Shown: one piece after another, positions 8,374 through 17,831 of the stretch
Numbering within the stretch: position 1 is the stretch's first letter
Layout of the letters: each line of letters begins with the position of its first letter
Assembly: GCA_031255855.1 (NCBI GenBank)
Contig: JAIRRS010000101.1
Span: 1 to 64,000 of the forward strand
Source of the DNA: Tannerellaceae bacterium
GTDB taxonomy: Bacteria > Bacteroidota > Bacteroidia > Bacteroidales > Tannerellaceae
Direction of reading: 5' to 3'
Length of the DNA stretch: 64,000 nucleotides
The notes under the pieces: generated by a model
The model's input: only the letters and a program-made list of their open reading frames with translations
Databases searched by the model: none
What the model was told of the DNA's origin: nothing
Translations under genes and position numbers: made by a program

Positions 8374-9933
8374 TTATTTAGAATAACCTGGATTTTGAGT
8401 TAATTTTGGATTACGTTGAAGTTCATCAACAGAAATCGGCCATAATAAATCCGATTCTTTAAAGGTAGCGCCGGAAGCATTTGTTGCTCCAATTAATTTA
8501 ACATAAGTTACTTTCCCTTTTTCAGTTTGAGATATTACAGGGAACATACCTGTACGTACACAATCATCCCAAATCTTAAATTCTAATGGGAATTCACGTA
8601 AACGCTCTGTCCAACATTCCTGAATGAATGCATCTTTTGACATACCTTGCAATTCAGAAACATATTGAGCCGCTGTTTTACCCTTCATATCGGCACGTGC
8701 TTTAATTTCGGCTAAATAACCGGCAGCTTCGGCTGTTACACCAGAGCTTTGGACAATAGATTCTGCCGCCACCAATAAAGCTTCTGCGTAACGGAAAATA
8801 TTCCAGTCTTTTGTTGCTTTACCTGAATTTAGCATAGCATCTGCATCAAAATAATACCAACATCCGGCCAACTCAGATTTCCATTCTGCACCATTAACCG
8901 GATTTGTATATTCCCAATGGAAGAATTGATTGGGTTGTATACGTAAGTCGTCTTCCTTATAGATATTCAAGAAACGATCGATTGGGCCATAAACTCTTTC
9001 AAAAATCGAGTACTTAGTAAATACAGCTGTAGCACCGGAATTGAATGAATAAGTCGGCCAAAAGCTACCAGAACGTATACCTTCATCAAATTCAACCGAA
9101 TAAATAGCTTCGTCCAAATCGTCAGTAGTACGTAATTTATTAAATGCACTATTCATTGCCAAATCATCATTGCTTGTCAATGCGTGAGGAGATTCAACAA
9201 CAATTTTGGAATATGTAGCAGCATCTGCATATTTGCCCTGTTGAAAATAAACAGTAGAAAGTAACATGGCCGCAGCATATTTTGTTGCACGATGCCCATT
9301 TGAAAATTTAACCGCAGGTAAAACATCAACAGCCGAACGCAAGTCAGACTCAATCAATTCATAAATTGTAGCAACAGGTGTACGTTCCAAATACAAATTT
9401 TCCAATGATTCGTAAGGCTCTGTCGGCATAGGTACATCTCCGAACGTTTTAATCAGATAGAAATAATTAAATGCACGGAAAAAACGAGCTTCGGCAACTA
9501 AGCGACTTTTCACATTTTCACTCATAGCAATCTCAGGGATATGTTTAATAGCTCCATTTGCTATGCTTATTGCCTGATAACAGGGATCCCACATATCATT
9601 TACTGTTCCGGCAAGATTTGTAGAATAATTCTGGCGAGTCAACTGCCGCGAATACATACACACAATTTCTTGTCCTTCGTAGCTATTCGTAAAATAGCCA
9701 GTTAACATGCCCGGCAATGTTGCTTTCGGACCTAAATAAGCGCTTCCTGCATTAGCATAACGCTCAATTACACCACGCCAATAGAGACGATTTACATTGG
9801 CGTTAGCTTGTGCTTCTGTTTGATAATATGCTGTGGAAGTTAATTTATCTTTCGGATTTTCATCCAAAAAATTGTCGCATGCCGTTACGCTTAATAACGT
9901 AACACAAACAAAAAAATATATTATTTTTTTCAT
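8374..9933 (-). CDS. susD: SusD/RagB family outer-membrane glycan-binding lipoprotein
   Basis: The lipoprotein signal MKKIIYFFVCVTLLSVTAC, with the lipidated Cys in CDNFLDENPKD, marks a SusD homologue of 519 residues. The start at 9933 is preferred because the signal peptide begins there; an upstream ATG at 9948 adds only MMNCN. TPR-like helices (AEARFFRAFNYFYLIKTFG) and the C-terminal RagB/SusD segment (ECWTERLREFPLEFKIWDD) are clear. It caps the SusC channel and binds oligosaccharide at the cell surface. It is 23 bases from susC and co-transcribed with it. The ligand is inferred to be mannose-rich from the GH92 neighbours. Confidence 0.93.
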   Translation of the reverse strand: MKKIIYFFVCVTLLSVTACDNFLDENPKDKLTSTAYYQTEAQANANVNRLYWRGVIERYANAGSAYLGPKATLPGMLTGYFTNSYEGQEIVCMYSRQLTRQNYSTNLAGTVNDMWDPCYQAISIANGAIKHIPEIAMSENVKSRLVAEARFFRAFNYFYLIKTFGDVPMPTEPYESLENLYLERTPVATIYELIESDLRSAVDVLPAVKFSNGHRATKYAAAMLLSTVYFQQGKYADAATYSKIVVESPHALTSNDDLAMNSAFNKLRTTDDLDEAIYSVEFDEGIRSGSFWPTYSFNSGATAVFTKYSIFERVYGPIDRFLNIYKEDDLRIQPNQFFHWEYTNPVNGAEWKSELAGCWYYFDADAMLNSGKATKDWNIFRYAEALLVAAESIVQSSGVTAEAAGYLAEIKARADMKGKTAAQYVSELQGMSKDAFIQECWTERLREFPLEFKIWDDCVRTGMFPVISQTEKGKVTYVKLIGATNASGATFKESDLLWPISVDELQRNPKLTQNPGYSK

Positions 9934-9956
9934 ATTACAATTCATCATTAAGTTAA

Positions 9957-12900
9957 TTAAAACGTTACATTAACACCTAACGTATAAGTTGTAGGTCTCG
10001 GATAAGAGAAGAAAGTCATATTCTGTCCGAATTTGATATTCATATCCGTTGCATTTCCTATCTGAGAGGTACTTTCAGGATCATAACCGGCAAAATCACC
10101 AGACGTAATGAGGAATAAGTTATTAGCGCTCACATAAAAACGTAATCCCGACAATTTAAGAGCTCTAGCTTGTTGAGGAGTAAGTGTATAACCTAATTGA
10201 ATCATATTCAGACGAAGATATGAACCGTCTACAATCCATGCTGAGTCTATAGTTGTATCCTGTCCGGCATGGCCCGAATTCATTAGATATACGGCTTGTT
10301 GCATAGTATTTGGATTTGTACCGTCATAAGCATCATATAAAATAGATTTCAAACCATTTGTTATTCCGAAGCGGTCATATACAGAGTGATAGAATTGTTG
10401 CATAGTTTCAACACCATAAACAAACTGGAAATCAAGAGTAAGATCAAAATTCTTATAACTGAGATTATTGATAAAACTTCCCGTCCAGTCTGGCGTACCT
10501 TTTCCTAGTATTTCTTTTTCGTCAGAACGTTTAGCGCGACCTATTTGATTCATATCACACGCTCCTGCATCATAATCCTGAACTGTATATACACCAAATC
10601 GTTTATATCCATAAAAACTGTTGAGTGGTTGGCCAACACGGATAACACCTTCTGCTCCACCTACCCAGCTATTGGTATATATATCTTCATCATTTTCACC
10701 CAATTTTAAAACTTCATTTTTATTATAGTTTGCGTTCAATGATATAGTCCAAAGAAAGTCTCTCGTTTGTATAGGTCTTCCTGAAATCATCATGTCAAAC
10801 CCTTGATTTCTTATAGAGCCAATATTGCTTGTCACATAATTGAAGCCTGTTGAACGTGGTAAGGGTTGTTCCAATAATAAGTCAGTCGTTTTCTTATTAT
10901 AATATGAAAGATCTAAAGTCAGACGTTGATTAAACATTCCCAAATCAATACCAATATCCCACATACCCGTTTTTTCCCATTTCAAATCTGGGTTTGCCAT
11001 AGAACTAATATAGGAGAACGGTGCACGAGAACCATTTAAGAGTGATGTAGTTGCACTAACATTTGCTAAAGAACGATAAGTACCAATTTCCGAGTTACCT
11101 GTAATACCATAACTTGTATGCAGTTTCATATTACTGATAACAGGATTTTCTACTAAGAAATCTTCATTAGACACATTCCATGCCAAACCTGCAGAAGGGA
11201 AGAAAGCATATTTGTTATTTTTCCCGAATTTGGACGAACCATCATAACGACCTGTTACTGTCGCAGAATAGCGGTCATTATACGTATAAGCAAAACGCAA
11301 GAAATAAGAATTCATTCTCCAACGTTCCCATGAAGATTCGGGAGCATTTGGCAATGTTCCAACATTCATGTTATAATATTCGTAGAAGTCGTCGTCAAAT
11401 CCTTCTGTTCTTGACTTGTCCCAATGTTTGGTATACTCTTGCCAAGACAAACCGGCCATGGCATTAATACGATGAAGGCCAAATACTTTATTATATGTAA
11501 GATAAGTTTCTTCCTGCCAATAAAGCATTTCATCATGTTGTCTTTCTGCCCATCCATTAGGCATAGAAATATTATTCAATGTAATAGAAGAATAGGCTTT
11601 ATATGGCTTGTGTTGAGAATCAATACCTAGTTGAGTTTTCAGGTCTAAGCCATCCATTAGATGGAAAGTCAATGCTGCATTACCAAATATTTTTGTGTTG
11701 TAACGCATACGCTTCTGTAAATCAAGAATCATAACAGGATTAGACATTCCTTCAAAACCATAGATCTCATTCATTGAACTTGATGTTGAAGATGTAGTAT
11801 AGCGCCCGTTTTTGTCGCGAATAGGCAACCATGGCAACATTTCAATCATGGTACGGCGTGCTTCTTGTCCACCACCGTCTTCTGGGGTATAACGTCCCCA
11901 AGTATGGTTTACCATTAAGTTTACAGAAGTAGATAACCAAGATAATGGTTTAGCATCGTAAGCAAACTTAGCGTTCAAACGTTTAGTATATGTATTGTTT
12001 ACAACACCCTGCATATCTGTGTAGTTCAAGAATGCACCCATCGAAGAAGTTTGACCGGCTTGCTGGATATTCAATTGGTGATTATGTGAAACAGATGTAC
12101 GTGTAGCTTCTCTTTGCCAGTCAGTGTCATATAAAGGATTACCACTTGCGTCAAAATAATCGCGGTCTGTAAACCAATCTGCACGATTCATTGACCAGTT
12201 CTTGCCTTGCCATTTATTTTCGTTCTCCAGACCTTTCATGAAGGCATCTGTCCATTCTTGAGCATTCATGGTATCCATGTAGCGAGAGGCTGTATTCATA
12301 CTTACTGAACCTTGATAAGAAACGATCGTTCCTTGATCTTTATTGCCTCTTTTTGTTGTTACAAGAATTACACCATTGGCACCACGCGCTCCATAAATTG
12401 CAGCAGAAGATGCGTCTTTTAATACTTCAATACTCTCTATATCGTTCGGATTGACCATATGGAAATCACTCATAACCACACCATCTACAACATATAAAGG
12501 TTCATTTGATGCCAGAATTGTTGAGTTACCACGGATAACAACACGGTTGTTATAAGCTCCAGGTTGACTTGAGTTTGAGAAAATATTAACACCAGCTGCT
12601 TTGCCTCTAAGTGCATCTAGAGGACTGAAATTTTGCTGTTTAACCATATCTTCCCCTTTTGTAACAGCTATAGAACCTGTTACATCAGACTTACGCATTG
12701 TACCATAACCAACTACCACTACTTCATCCAAGGCTTGTGAATCTTCAGATAAAGTTACATTTACTACTGATTGCGTACCCACGGTTATTTCTCTTGTGAG
12801 ATAACCGATATACGATACTTGAAGTACTGCATTATCAGGAACGTCTGGTAAGGTGTATTTACCGTCGTAATCGGTTACTGTTCCGATAGTAGTACCTTTT

Positions 12901-13361
12901 ACAACTATATTGGCGCCGATAATAGGCTCACCTAAATCGTCAACAACAGTACCTGTTACGGTTTTTCCTTGTTGAATAACGGCAGAAACTACATTTTTAG
13001 TCAGCACAATATAGTCATTCTCAAACACATATTTTACATCTGTGTTGGTGAATGCTTCATTCAGGTACTGGGCTACCGATTTAGTTCCGGCATTTAAACT
13101 GAGCTCGCCATTTACATTCAGCTCATTTTTACTGTAAACAAACAAATAATCTGTTTGCTTTTCTACTTGATCGATAAATTCACTTATCGTCAAATTGTTT
13201 CCATTGATGTTTACACGGGCATTTTGCGAATTAGTTTTTGCCGCAAATGACGTGAAAACACAAACGAAAAGAAGGAACGTTGAAATTCTCATAATATTCA
13301 AAAATTTCTTGTGATGATAATTTTGAAATAATAAAAGATTGGACAAAGGTTCTTTTTTCAT
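9957..13361 (-). CDS. susC: SusC/RagA TonB-dependent receptor with STN signalling domain
   Basis: A 1134-residue outer-membrane receptor. In order it has a signal peptide (MRISTFLLFVCVFTSFAA from about residue 24), an STN domain at about 55-115 (SEFIDQVEKQTDYLFVYSKNE), a carboxypeptidase-D-like beta-sandwich at about 137-212 (GTVVDDLGEPIIGANIVVKG), the SusC signature DEVVVVGYGTMRKSDVTGS, a plug domain (VDGVVMSDFHMVNPNDIESI) and a beta-barrel ending in F. The STN domain is the hallmark of receptors that signal to a FecR/ECF pair, which is encoded directly upstream. It imports oligosaccharides using TonB energy. The first 23 codons may be leader, since Met24 also gives a good signal peptide. 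Confidence 0.95.
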   Translation of the reverse strand: MKKEPLSNLLLFQNYHHKKFLNIMRISTFLLFVCVFTSFAAKTNSQNARVNINGNNLTISEFIDQVEKQTDYLFVYSKNELNVNGELSLNAGTKSVAQYLNEAFTNTDVKYVFENDYIVLTKNVVSAVIQQGKTVTGTVVDDLGEPIIGANIVVKGTTIGTVTDYDGKYTLPDVPDNAVLQVSYIGYLTREITVGTQSVVNVTLSEDSQALDEVVVVGYGTMRKSDVTGSIAVTKGEDMVKQQNFSPLDALRGKAAGVNIFSNSSQPGAYNNRVVIRGNSTILASNEPLYVVDGVVMSDFHMVNPNDIESIEVLKDASSAAIYGARGANGVILVTTKRGNKDQGTIVSYQGSVSMNTASRYMDTMNAQEWTDAFMKGLENENKWQGKNWSMNRADWFTDRDYFDASGNPLYDTDWQREATRTSVSHNHQLNIQQAGQTSSMGAFLNYTDMQGVVNNTYTKRLNAKFAYDAKPLSWLSTSVNLMVNHTWGRYTPEDGGGQEARRTMIEMLPWLPIRDKNGRYTTSSTSSSMNEIYGFEGMSNPVMILDLQKRMRYNTKIFGNAALTFHLMDGLDLKTQLGIDSQHKPYKAYSSITLNNISMPNGWAERQHDEMLYWQEETYLTYNKVFGLHRINAMAGLSWQEYTKHWDKSRTEGFDDDFYEYYNMNVGTLPNAPESSWERWRMNSYFLRFAYTYNDRYSATVTGRYDGSSKFGKNNKYAFFPSAGLAWNVSNEDFLVENPVISNMKLHTSYGITGNSEIGTYRSLANVSATTSLLNGSRAPFSYISSMANPDLKWEKTGMWDIGIDLGMFNQRLTLDLSYYNKKTTDLLLEQPLPRSTGFNYVTSNIGSIRNQGFDMMISGRPIQTRDFLWTISLNANYNKNEVLKLGENDEDIYTNSWVGGAEGVIRVGQPLNSFYGYKRFGVYTVQDYDAGACDMNQIGRAKRSDEKEILGKGTPDWTGSFINNLSYKNFDLTLDFQFVYGVETMQQFYHSVYDRFGITNGLKSILYDAYDGTNPNTMQQAVYLMNSGHAGQDTTIDSAWIVDGSYLRLNMIQLGYTLTPQQARALKLSGLRFYVSANNLFLITSGDFAGYDPESTSQIGNATDMNIKFGQNMTFFSYPRPTTYTLGVNVTF

Positions 13362-13368
13362 AACTTTG
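13361..13368 (+). promoter_or_regulatory. -7 box of a putative antisense RNA at the susC start
   Basis: TAACTTTG on the plus strand fits TAnnTTTG. A TTGG at 13339-13342, 18 bases upstream, is a weak -33 candidate. It points away from susC into the leader region and is followed about 60 bases later by a strong plus-strand terminator. Confidence 0.45.
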
Positions 13369-13374
13369 TGTCGT

Positions 13375-13465
13375 TTACATGTTAATACTTTAATACTTAG
13401 TTAATTAATTTTTGTGTTAGCATTATTCAACCGGTAGGTGCGGCAACACTTGCCGGTTTTTTTTT
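13375..13465 (+). ncRNA. Putative cis-antisense sRNA to the susC leader (DonS-like)
   Basis: Inferred RNA of about 90 nt. It would start near 13375, seven bases past TAACTTTG, and end at a hairpin (13429-13458, 12 pairs including two wobbles, loop CGGCAA) followed by a run of nine T. It lies opposite the susC leader, between susC and the anti-sigma gene. Bacteroides PULs controlled by ECF sigma/anti-sigma pairs are known to carry such repressor RNAs (DonS in B. fragilis). The terminator cannot serve fecR or susC, which run the other way. Transcription is not shown by sequence alone. Confidence 0.55.
13429..13465 (+). terminator. Rho-independent terminator, plus strand, in the susC leader
   Basis: The arms AACCGGTAGGTG (13429-13440) and CACTTGCCGGTT (13447-13458) pair over 12 positions, and a T tract follows at 13457-13465. 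No plus-strand protein gene lies upstream, so it implies an antisense transcript. Confidence 0.75.
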
Positions 13466-13544
13466 CCATTTTTTGTTACATCATAGGCATTTCTTAAATT
13501 TTAGGTTATATACTTGAATCTGATATTCCTTTTATCGGTAAATG

Positions 13545-14519
13545 TTATCGTATTGTAATTACATTATTCTCTTCATCTTTGACGAATCTGAAATAACATA
13601 CTTTTTGTAAGGTGCGCAGCACATTTTCCACACCATCGCGTTGCCGGAATTTACCGGTAAATTTGTATGAATCCAATCTTTTATTAGCGACTTGTATCGA
13701 TACATCATAATAAAGTTCCAGTTTATTTACTATGTCTGCAAACGCTACATCATCGAAAGCATAAATACCTTCCTTCCACAGGAGGAAGTCCATGTTGTCA
13801 ATGGCTCTTTTCACCAATTGATTATTCACCAATTCAACGTATTCATTGGGAGAAAGCAGTATAGCATTATCCTCTTCTCCCTTGTTATATATCTTTACCG
13901 AACCTGAAATAAGAGATGTATTAAATTCATGTTTCCCGCTATAGGCATGCACATTAAATTCTGTTCCTAATGCTTTTATATTCAGTTTTTCGGTTGAAAC
14001 TACAAATGGTAATTCTTCATTATGCGCCACATCAAAAAAAGCTTCCCCGTTTAATTCTACTCGCCTCTCGCCCTTTGTAAATATATTCGGATAGCGAAGC
14101 GAAGAACGGGCGTTTAGCCAAACAATCGTTCCATCTGACAACTTCACCATCGCCCGTTGACTGGGAGGTGTTATAAATTCTTCGTAGGCAACAAGGGATT
14201 CGTCTATATGGCTTGGCGTTTCTTTCATTACAAACCATGTGGCTAATAGGGTAATTGATACAGCGGCGACATATCCTGTCAAACGCTTGAATGTATTCGT
14301 AAAAGTTCTGGCTTGACGTCTTTTCCTGAATTGTTTCAATTTTGCCCAAGCTTTGGTTTCGTCGTCTTCCGCGGGTAGTAAAGAAGAAACAGCAAAAAGA
14401 TTCTGAACAGAAATAAATTCTTTCTTCAATTCAGAGTCTTTTTCAATCTGCGAGAATAGTAATTTTTTCTCGTCAGAAGTTATTTCTCCCTCGAAATATC
14501 GCTCAATAAGTCTGTACAT
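13545..14519 (-). CDS. FecR-family anti-sigma factor
   Basis: A 324-residue single-pass inner-membrane protein. The cytoplasmic N-terminal part (residues 1-85) should hold the sigma factor. A membrane span lies at about 88-104 (YVAAVSITLLATWFVM). A periplasmic FecR domain follows (SDGTIVWLNARSSLRYPNIF, GEAFFDVAHNEELPFVVST, ALGTEFNVHAY), then a DUF4974-type C-terminal domain that contacts the receptor STN domain (FDDVAFADIVNKLELYYDVSI). It sits between the ECF sigma gene and susC, the standard order for trans-envelope signalling PULs. It should release the sigma factor when the receptor binds ligand. Confidence 0.93.
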   Translation of the reverse strand: MYRLIERYFEGEITSDEKKLLFSQIEKDSELKKEFISVQNLFAVSSLLPAEDDETKAWAKLKQFRKRRQARTFTNTFKRLTGYVAAVSITLLATWFVMKETPSHIDESLVAYEEFITPPSQRAMVKLSDGTIVWLNARSSLRYPNIFTKGERRVELNGEAFFDVAHNEELPFVVSTEKLNIKALGTEFNVHAYSGKHEFNTSLISGSVKIYNKGEEDNAILLSPNEYVELVNNQLVKRAIDNMDFLLWKEGIYAFDDVAFADIVNKLELYYDVSIQVANKRLDSYKFTGKFRQRDGVENVLRTLQKVCYFRFVKDEENNVITIR

Positions 14520-14593
14520 TTATTTTCTTATTTATATAAGAGAGCGATTGAATTCAAATGTACCACCAAAAAACATTTATAAATAAATATTAT

Positions 14594-15154
14594 TTAACAA
14601 ATTGTTAAGAATAGTAATAAAGGAAGAAAGTCTTTCAGTTCAACCCGAAGCTTCTTTAAGGCAATGGCCATCTGGTTTTCTACTGTATTGACAGAGATAT
14701 TCAATTCGTCTGCAATCTCACGATATTTCTTTCCTTCTATACGACTTTTAATGAAAATTTCCTTGCAGCGGTCTGGCAATTTGTTAATAGCGTCAGTTAT
14801 AAAACGTTCTATTTCTTCATCTGTTCCAAAGGCTTTGTTTATTTCTTCCAGGGAGGCCAGCTTAAGCTTAAGCTCTTGTTTATACTCGTCAACAATCATC
14901 CTGTGCCTGAGGAAATCCACGCATTTGTTCTTAACTAATGAAAACAAATAGGCTGTAAGGCCTATTTGTACATTGAGTACGTCTCGTTTTTCCCATAGCA
15001 ACATGAACACATCTTGCACGATATTCTCGGCATCGGCATCGGAGATTACGTATTCTTTTGCAAAACGATACATACGGTAGTAATAACTAACGTATATCTT
15101 ATCAAAATCATTTTGCAAACTATCTATATATATCGTCGTATCTCCTTTGAACAT
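14594..15154 (-). CDS. ECF-family RNA polymerase sigma factor
   Basis: A 186-residue sigma-70-like factor of the Bacteroidota PUL type. Region 2 is at about residues 20-85 (DADAENIVQDVFMLLWEK) and region 4 at about 115-175 (LPDRCKEIFIKSRIEGKKYREIA, then NISVNTVENQMAIALKKLR, the DNA-recognition helix). It starts the signalling cassette sigma, FecR, SusC, SusD and should direct RNA polymerase to the PUL promoters when freed from FecR. The gap to fecR is 74 bases. Its own promoter (TTTG and TATATTTG) is about 90-120 bases upstream. Confidence 0.93.
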   Translation of the reverse strand: MFKGDTTIYIDSLQNDFDKIYVSYYYRMYRFAKEYVISDADAENIVQDVFMLLWEKRDVLNVQIGLTAYLFSLVKNKCVDFLRHRMIVDEYKQELKLKLASLEEINKAFGTDEEIERFITDAINKLPDRCKEIFIKSRIEGKKYREIADELNISVNTVENQMAIALKKLRVELKDFLPLLLFLTIC

Positions 15155-15244
15155 GAATTGAACAGTAGGGCATTACCTTCTAATTTTCATCTATGTATAA
15201 TCTGAAATTAACAGACGTTAACTTCAGGACAATCTTATTGCAAA

Positions 15245-15273
15245 CAAATATACGAAAAATAACAATACACAAA
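15245..15273 (-). promoter_or_regulatory. Housekeeping-type promoter for the ECF sigma gene
   Basis: On the minus strand, TTTG (15270-15273) is followed after 17 bases by TATATTTG (15245-15252), matching the -33 and -7 boxes used by the primary sigma factor in Bacteroidota. The leader to the start codon at 15154 is about 85 bases. Confidence 0.6.
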
Positions 15274-15363
15274 CACGGTATTAACATCTAACCTCTATTC
15301 GTTCATAAACGAATACACAACAGGGGCAACACGCATACATAGTATATATAGTACATAATAACA

Positions 15364-15389
15364 AGGCCGGTATCTTAGAATACCGGCCT
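15364..15389 (-). terminator. Hairpin terminator after panB
   Basis: A perfect 10-bp stem AGGCCGGTAT / ATACCGGCCT with loop CTTAGA. It lies 46 bases past the panB stop and is followed on the minus strand by TTGTTATTATGT, only moderately T-rich. Confidence 0.55.
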
Positions 15390-15435
15390 GTATACACTAA
15401 ATATCTTTACAATCTATCCTGTACCACTTATATTA

Positions 15436-16260
15436 TTAATACTGTTCTTTTTCGTTGGGGAAGTCTTGCCGTTTTATATCTTCAATGTAGGTCTGTACGG
15501 CTTTTGTTACGACTTCTTTTAAATTGGCATAACGGCGGAGAAAACGGGGGGAAAAGTCTTCTGTAATGCCCAACATATCATGCATCACTAATACTTGCCC
15601 GTCTACTCCGTGGCCTGCTCCAATCCCTATTACCGGTATTTTCAATTCGGAAGCTACCTGGGTAGCCAATTTGGCCGGTATTTTTTCCAAAACAAGGGCG
15701 AAGCATCCCAACTCCTCAAGCAGGTGGGCGTCGTCAATCAGCTTTTCTGCTTCCTCTTTTTCACGGGCGCGGACGGTATATGTACCGAACTTATTAATAG
15801 ACTGCGGCGTCAATCCCAAATGTCCCATCACAGGAATACCGGCCGACAAAATACGTACAATTGATTCTTGTATTTCAGCCCCGCCCTCGGTTTTTATACA
15901 ATCGGCATGGGTTTCTTTCATTACACGTATGGCGGAGGAAACGGCCTCCCGGGAGTTACCCTGATACGTTCCAAATGGCAAGTCTACCACTACAAGCGCC
16001 CTCTTGACTGCTTTCATAACTGATTTGCCATGATAAATCATCTGGTCTAAGGTAATGGGAAGCGTCGTGGTATTTCCCGCCATTACATTGGATGCCGAAT
16101 CACCAACCAATATCACATCCATACCGGCCTGGTCGATCAACTTCGCCATCGAATAATCGTATGCTGTAAGCATTGATATTTTCTCACCCCGTTGCTTCAT
16201 TTCTATCAAGCGGTGAGTAGTAACTTTCCTGTTTTCTGTATCACGTTTTGCAACCGACAT
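15436..16260 (-). CDS. panB: 3-methyl-2-oxobutanoate hydroxymethyltransferase
   Basis: A 274-residue PanB, the first committed step to pantothenate and CoA: it transfers a hydroxymethyl group from 5,10-methylene-THF to ketoisovalerate in the cytoplasm. Landmarks are [36 protein letters not shown] (metal-binding Asp), [24 protein letters not shown] and [23 protein letters not shown]. The length is normal for the family. It is a stand-alone gene with its own promoter and terminator, between the PUL and the xylose operon. Confidence 0.97.
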   Translation of the reverse strand: MSVAKRDTENRKVTTHRLIEMKQRGEKISMLTAYDYSMAKLIDQAGMDVILVGDSASNVMAGNTTTLPITLDQMIYHGKSVMKAVKRALVVVDLPFGTYQGNSREAVSSAIRVMKETHADCIKTEGGAEIQESIVRILSAGIPVMGHLGLTPQSINKFGTYTVRAREKEEAEKLIDDAHLLEELGCFALVLEKIPAKLATQVASELKIPVIGIGAGHGVDGQVLVMHDMLGITEDFSPRFLRRYANLKEVVTKAVQTYIEDIKRQDFPNEKEQY

Positions 16261-16288
16261 ATTACTATTTGTTTTTTGTTACAAGGTG

Positions 16289-16296
16289 CAAAGTTA
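16289..16296 (-). promoter_or_regulatory. -7 promoter box for panB
   Basis: TAACTTTG on the minus strand fits TAnnTTTG and lies 28 bases before the panB start codon at 16260. Confidence 0.5.
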
Positions 16297-16346
16297 TACT
16301 TTTATTGAAATTGCCTATAAATATCTGATAAATTTATGGTCAACTG

Positions 16347-17738
16347 TTATTTTTTCCAATACTGTTCCATTTCTTCCAATGTCTTTCCTTTCGTTTCGGG
16401 AATCATTTTCCATACAAACAGCGCCGAAAGCACAGCCATAAGGCCATAGAAACCATATGTCAGGGCTCCGCTATATTCCATCATTGGCGGATAGGTAGAC
16501 GAAATCAGGTAATTGGCGGCCCATTGGGCAGCTACGGCAACAGCCACGGCTTGCCCACGTATCTTGTTCGGGAATATTTCGGCTATCAATACCCAACAAA
16601 TAGGTCCCCACGACATCATGAAGGACGCCGTATATATAATGATAAAGACTAATGTGCTTATCCCAATGATATTCAGATACGCGAGTGTGGAAATAGCAAA
16701 CATGCCGATTGCCATACCGACAGACCCGACAATCAATAAAGGTTTACGTCCCCATTTGTCTACTGTCAGGATTGCTATTACCGTGAAAATCACATTGACC
16801 AGTCCCATCACGATTGTCTGCAACATAGAGGCGTCTTTGGCGGCTCCCATACTTTCAAAAATGCGGGGCGCGTAATAAAGCGCCACATTTATCCCTACAA
16901 ATTGCTGGAATACCGAAAGCAGTATACCTATAATGATGACTTTGACTCCGTATGAAAACAATTTTCCCTTTACTGATTCGGATACGGTTTCTTTTATTTC
17001 GTTTAATATCGTTTGGGCTTTTTCCTTTGAACCGTTTATCTTTTCCAAAACGTTCAACGCTTTCTCATCCTGGTGTACAAGCGCCAGGTAACGGGGCGTT
17101 TCCGGAACAAAAAACACGAATATGCCGAATAGTGCGGCCGGTATAGCTTCCGAGGCAAACATATACCGCCATCCGACACTGTTTATCCATTCTATCGCTT
17201 GGCCATTGGCAATTCCCCAATTCACAAAATAAACAACCAACATACCAAAAATAATGGCAAACTGGTTGAACGATACCAAACGGCCCCTTATTTCGGCCGG
17301 AGCTATTTCACCTATATACATCGGACAAACGGCCGATGCCAGCCCTACGCCGATACCACCCAGGATGCGATAAAAATTAAATAAGAACAACAATCCGACA
17401 GAGGGTTCATCGTGACTGAAAAACAAGGTTTCCGGAAAACCGGAGCCCAACGCTGACAAAAAGAATAGACAAGCAGCCAACAACAGTGACTTCTTACGCC
17501 CGAGGCGAGAGGAGAAAAAGCCCGACAGAGCTCCTCCCAGGATACAACCAATCAACGCGCTGGATACGGTTGCCCCATGTATAAAGGCGCTTAACCCTAA
17601 TGGTTTGATCAAGAAAGATTCAATTGACTTTTCAGCTCCGGAAATAACGGCAGTATCATACCCGAAAAGGAGTCCGCCGATGGTCGCAACCAACGTGATT
17701 CCGAATACATATCCGGAATTGTATACTTTATTTTTCAT
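16347..17738 (-). CDS. xylE: Sugar porter (MFS), probable D-xylose/proton symporter
   Basis: A 463-residue, 12-span major facilitator of the sugar-porter family. It has the repeated loop motifs GRKKSLL and DKWGRKPLLIVG, the family signatures RGRLVSFNQFAIIFGMLVVYF, VPETPRYLALV and the C-terminal PETKGKTLEEME. It is the last gene of the minus-strand xylose operon after xylB and xylA, so D-xylose is the most likely substrate. Its 5' flank holds a repeat (17742-17828) that separates it from xylA. Located in the inner membrane. Confidence 0.88.
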   Translation of the reverse strand: MKNKVYNSGYVFGITLVATIGGLLFGYDTAVISGAEKSIESFLIKPLGLSAFIHGATVSSALIGCILGGALSGFFSSRLGRKKSLLLAACLFFLSALGSGFPETLFFSHDEPSVGLLFLFNFYRILGGIGVGLASAVCPMYIGEIAPAEIRGRLVSFNQFAIIFGMLVVYFVNWGIANGQAIEWINSVGWRYMFASEAIPAALFGIFVFFVPETPRYLALVHQDEKALNVLEKINGSKEKAQTILNEIKETVSESVKGKLFSYGVKVIIIGILLSVFQQFVGINVALYYAPRIFESMGAAKDASMLQTIVMGLVNVIFTVIAILTVDKWGRKPLLIVGSVGMAIGMFAISTLAYLNIIGISTLVFIIIYTASFMMSWGPICWVLIAEIFPNKIRGQAVAVAVAAQWAANYLISSTYPPMMEYSGALTYGFYGLMAVLSALFVWKMIPETKGKTLEEMEQYWKK

Positions 17739-17741
17739 AAT

Positions 17742-17828
17742 TAACCGACAGTCGACAGTTGATAGTCGACAGTCGGCAATTTCGGGTTTATACGCTCATT
17801 GCCCAACTGTCGCCTGTCAACCGTCAAT
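17742..17828. repeat. Intergenic GTCGACAGT-type repeat before xylE
   Basis: CGACAGT occurs three times (17746, 17753, 17767), and its complement ACTGTCG occurs at 17806 in an imperfect inverted arm (GCCCAACTGTCGCCTGTCAA). It fills nearly the whole xylA-xylE gap and abuts the xylE start codon. A related but diverged repeat lies before the acyl-CoA synthetase gene at 42451-42571. Confidence 0.7.
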
Positions 17829-17831
17829 TTT

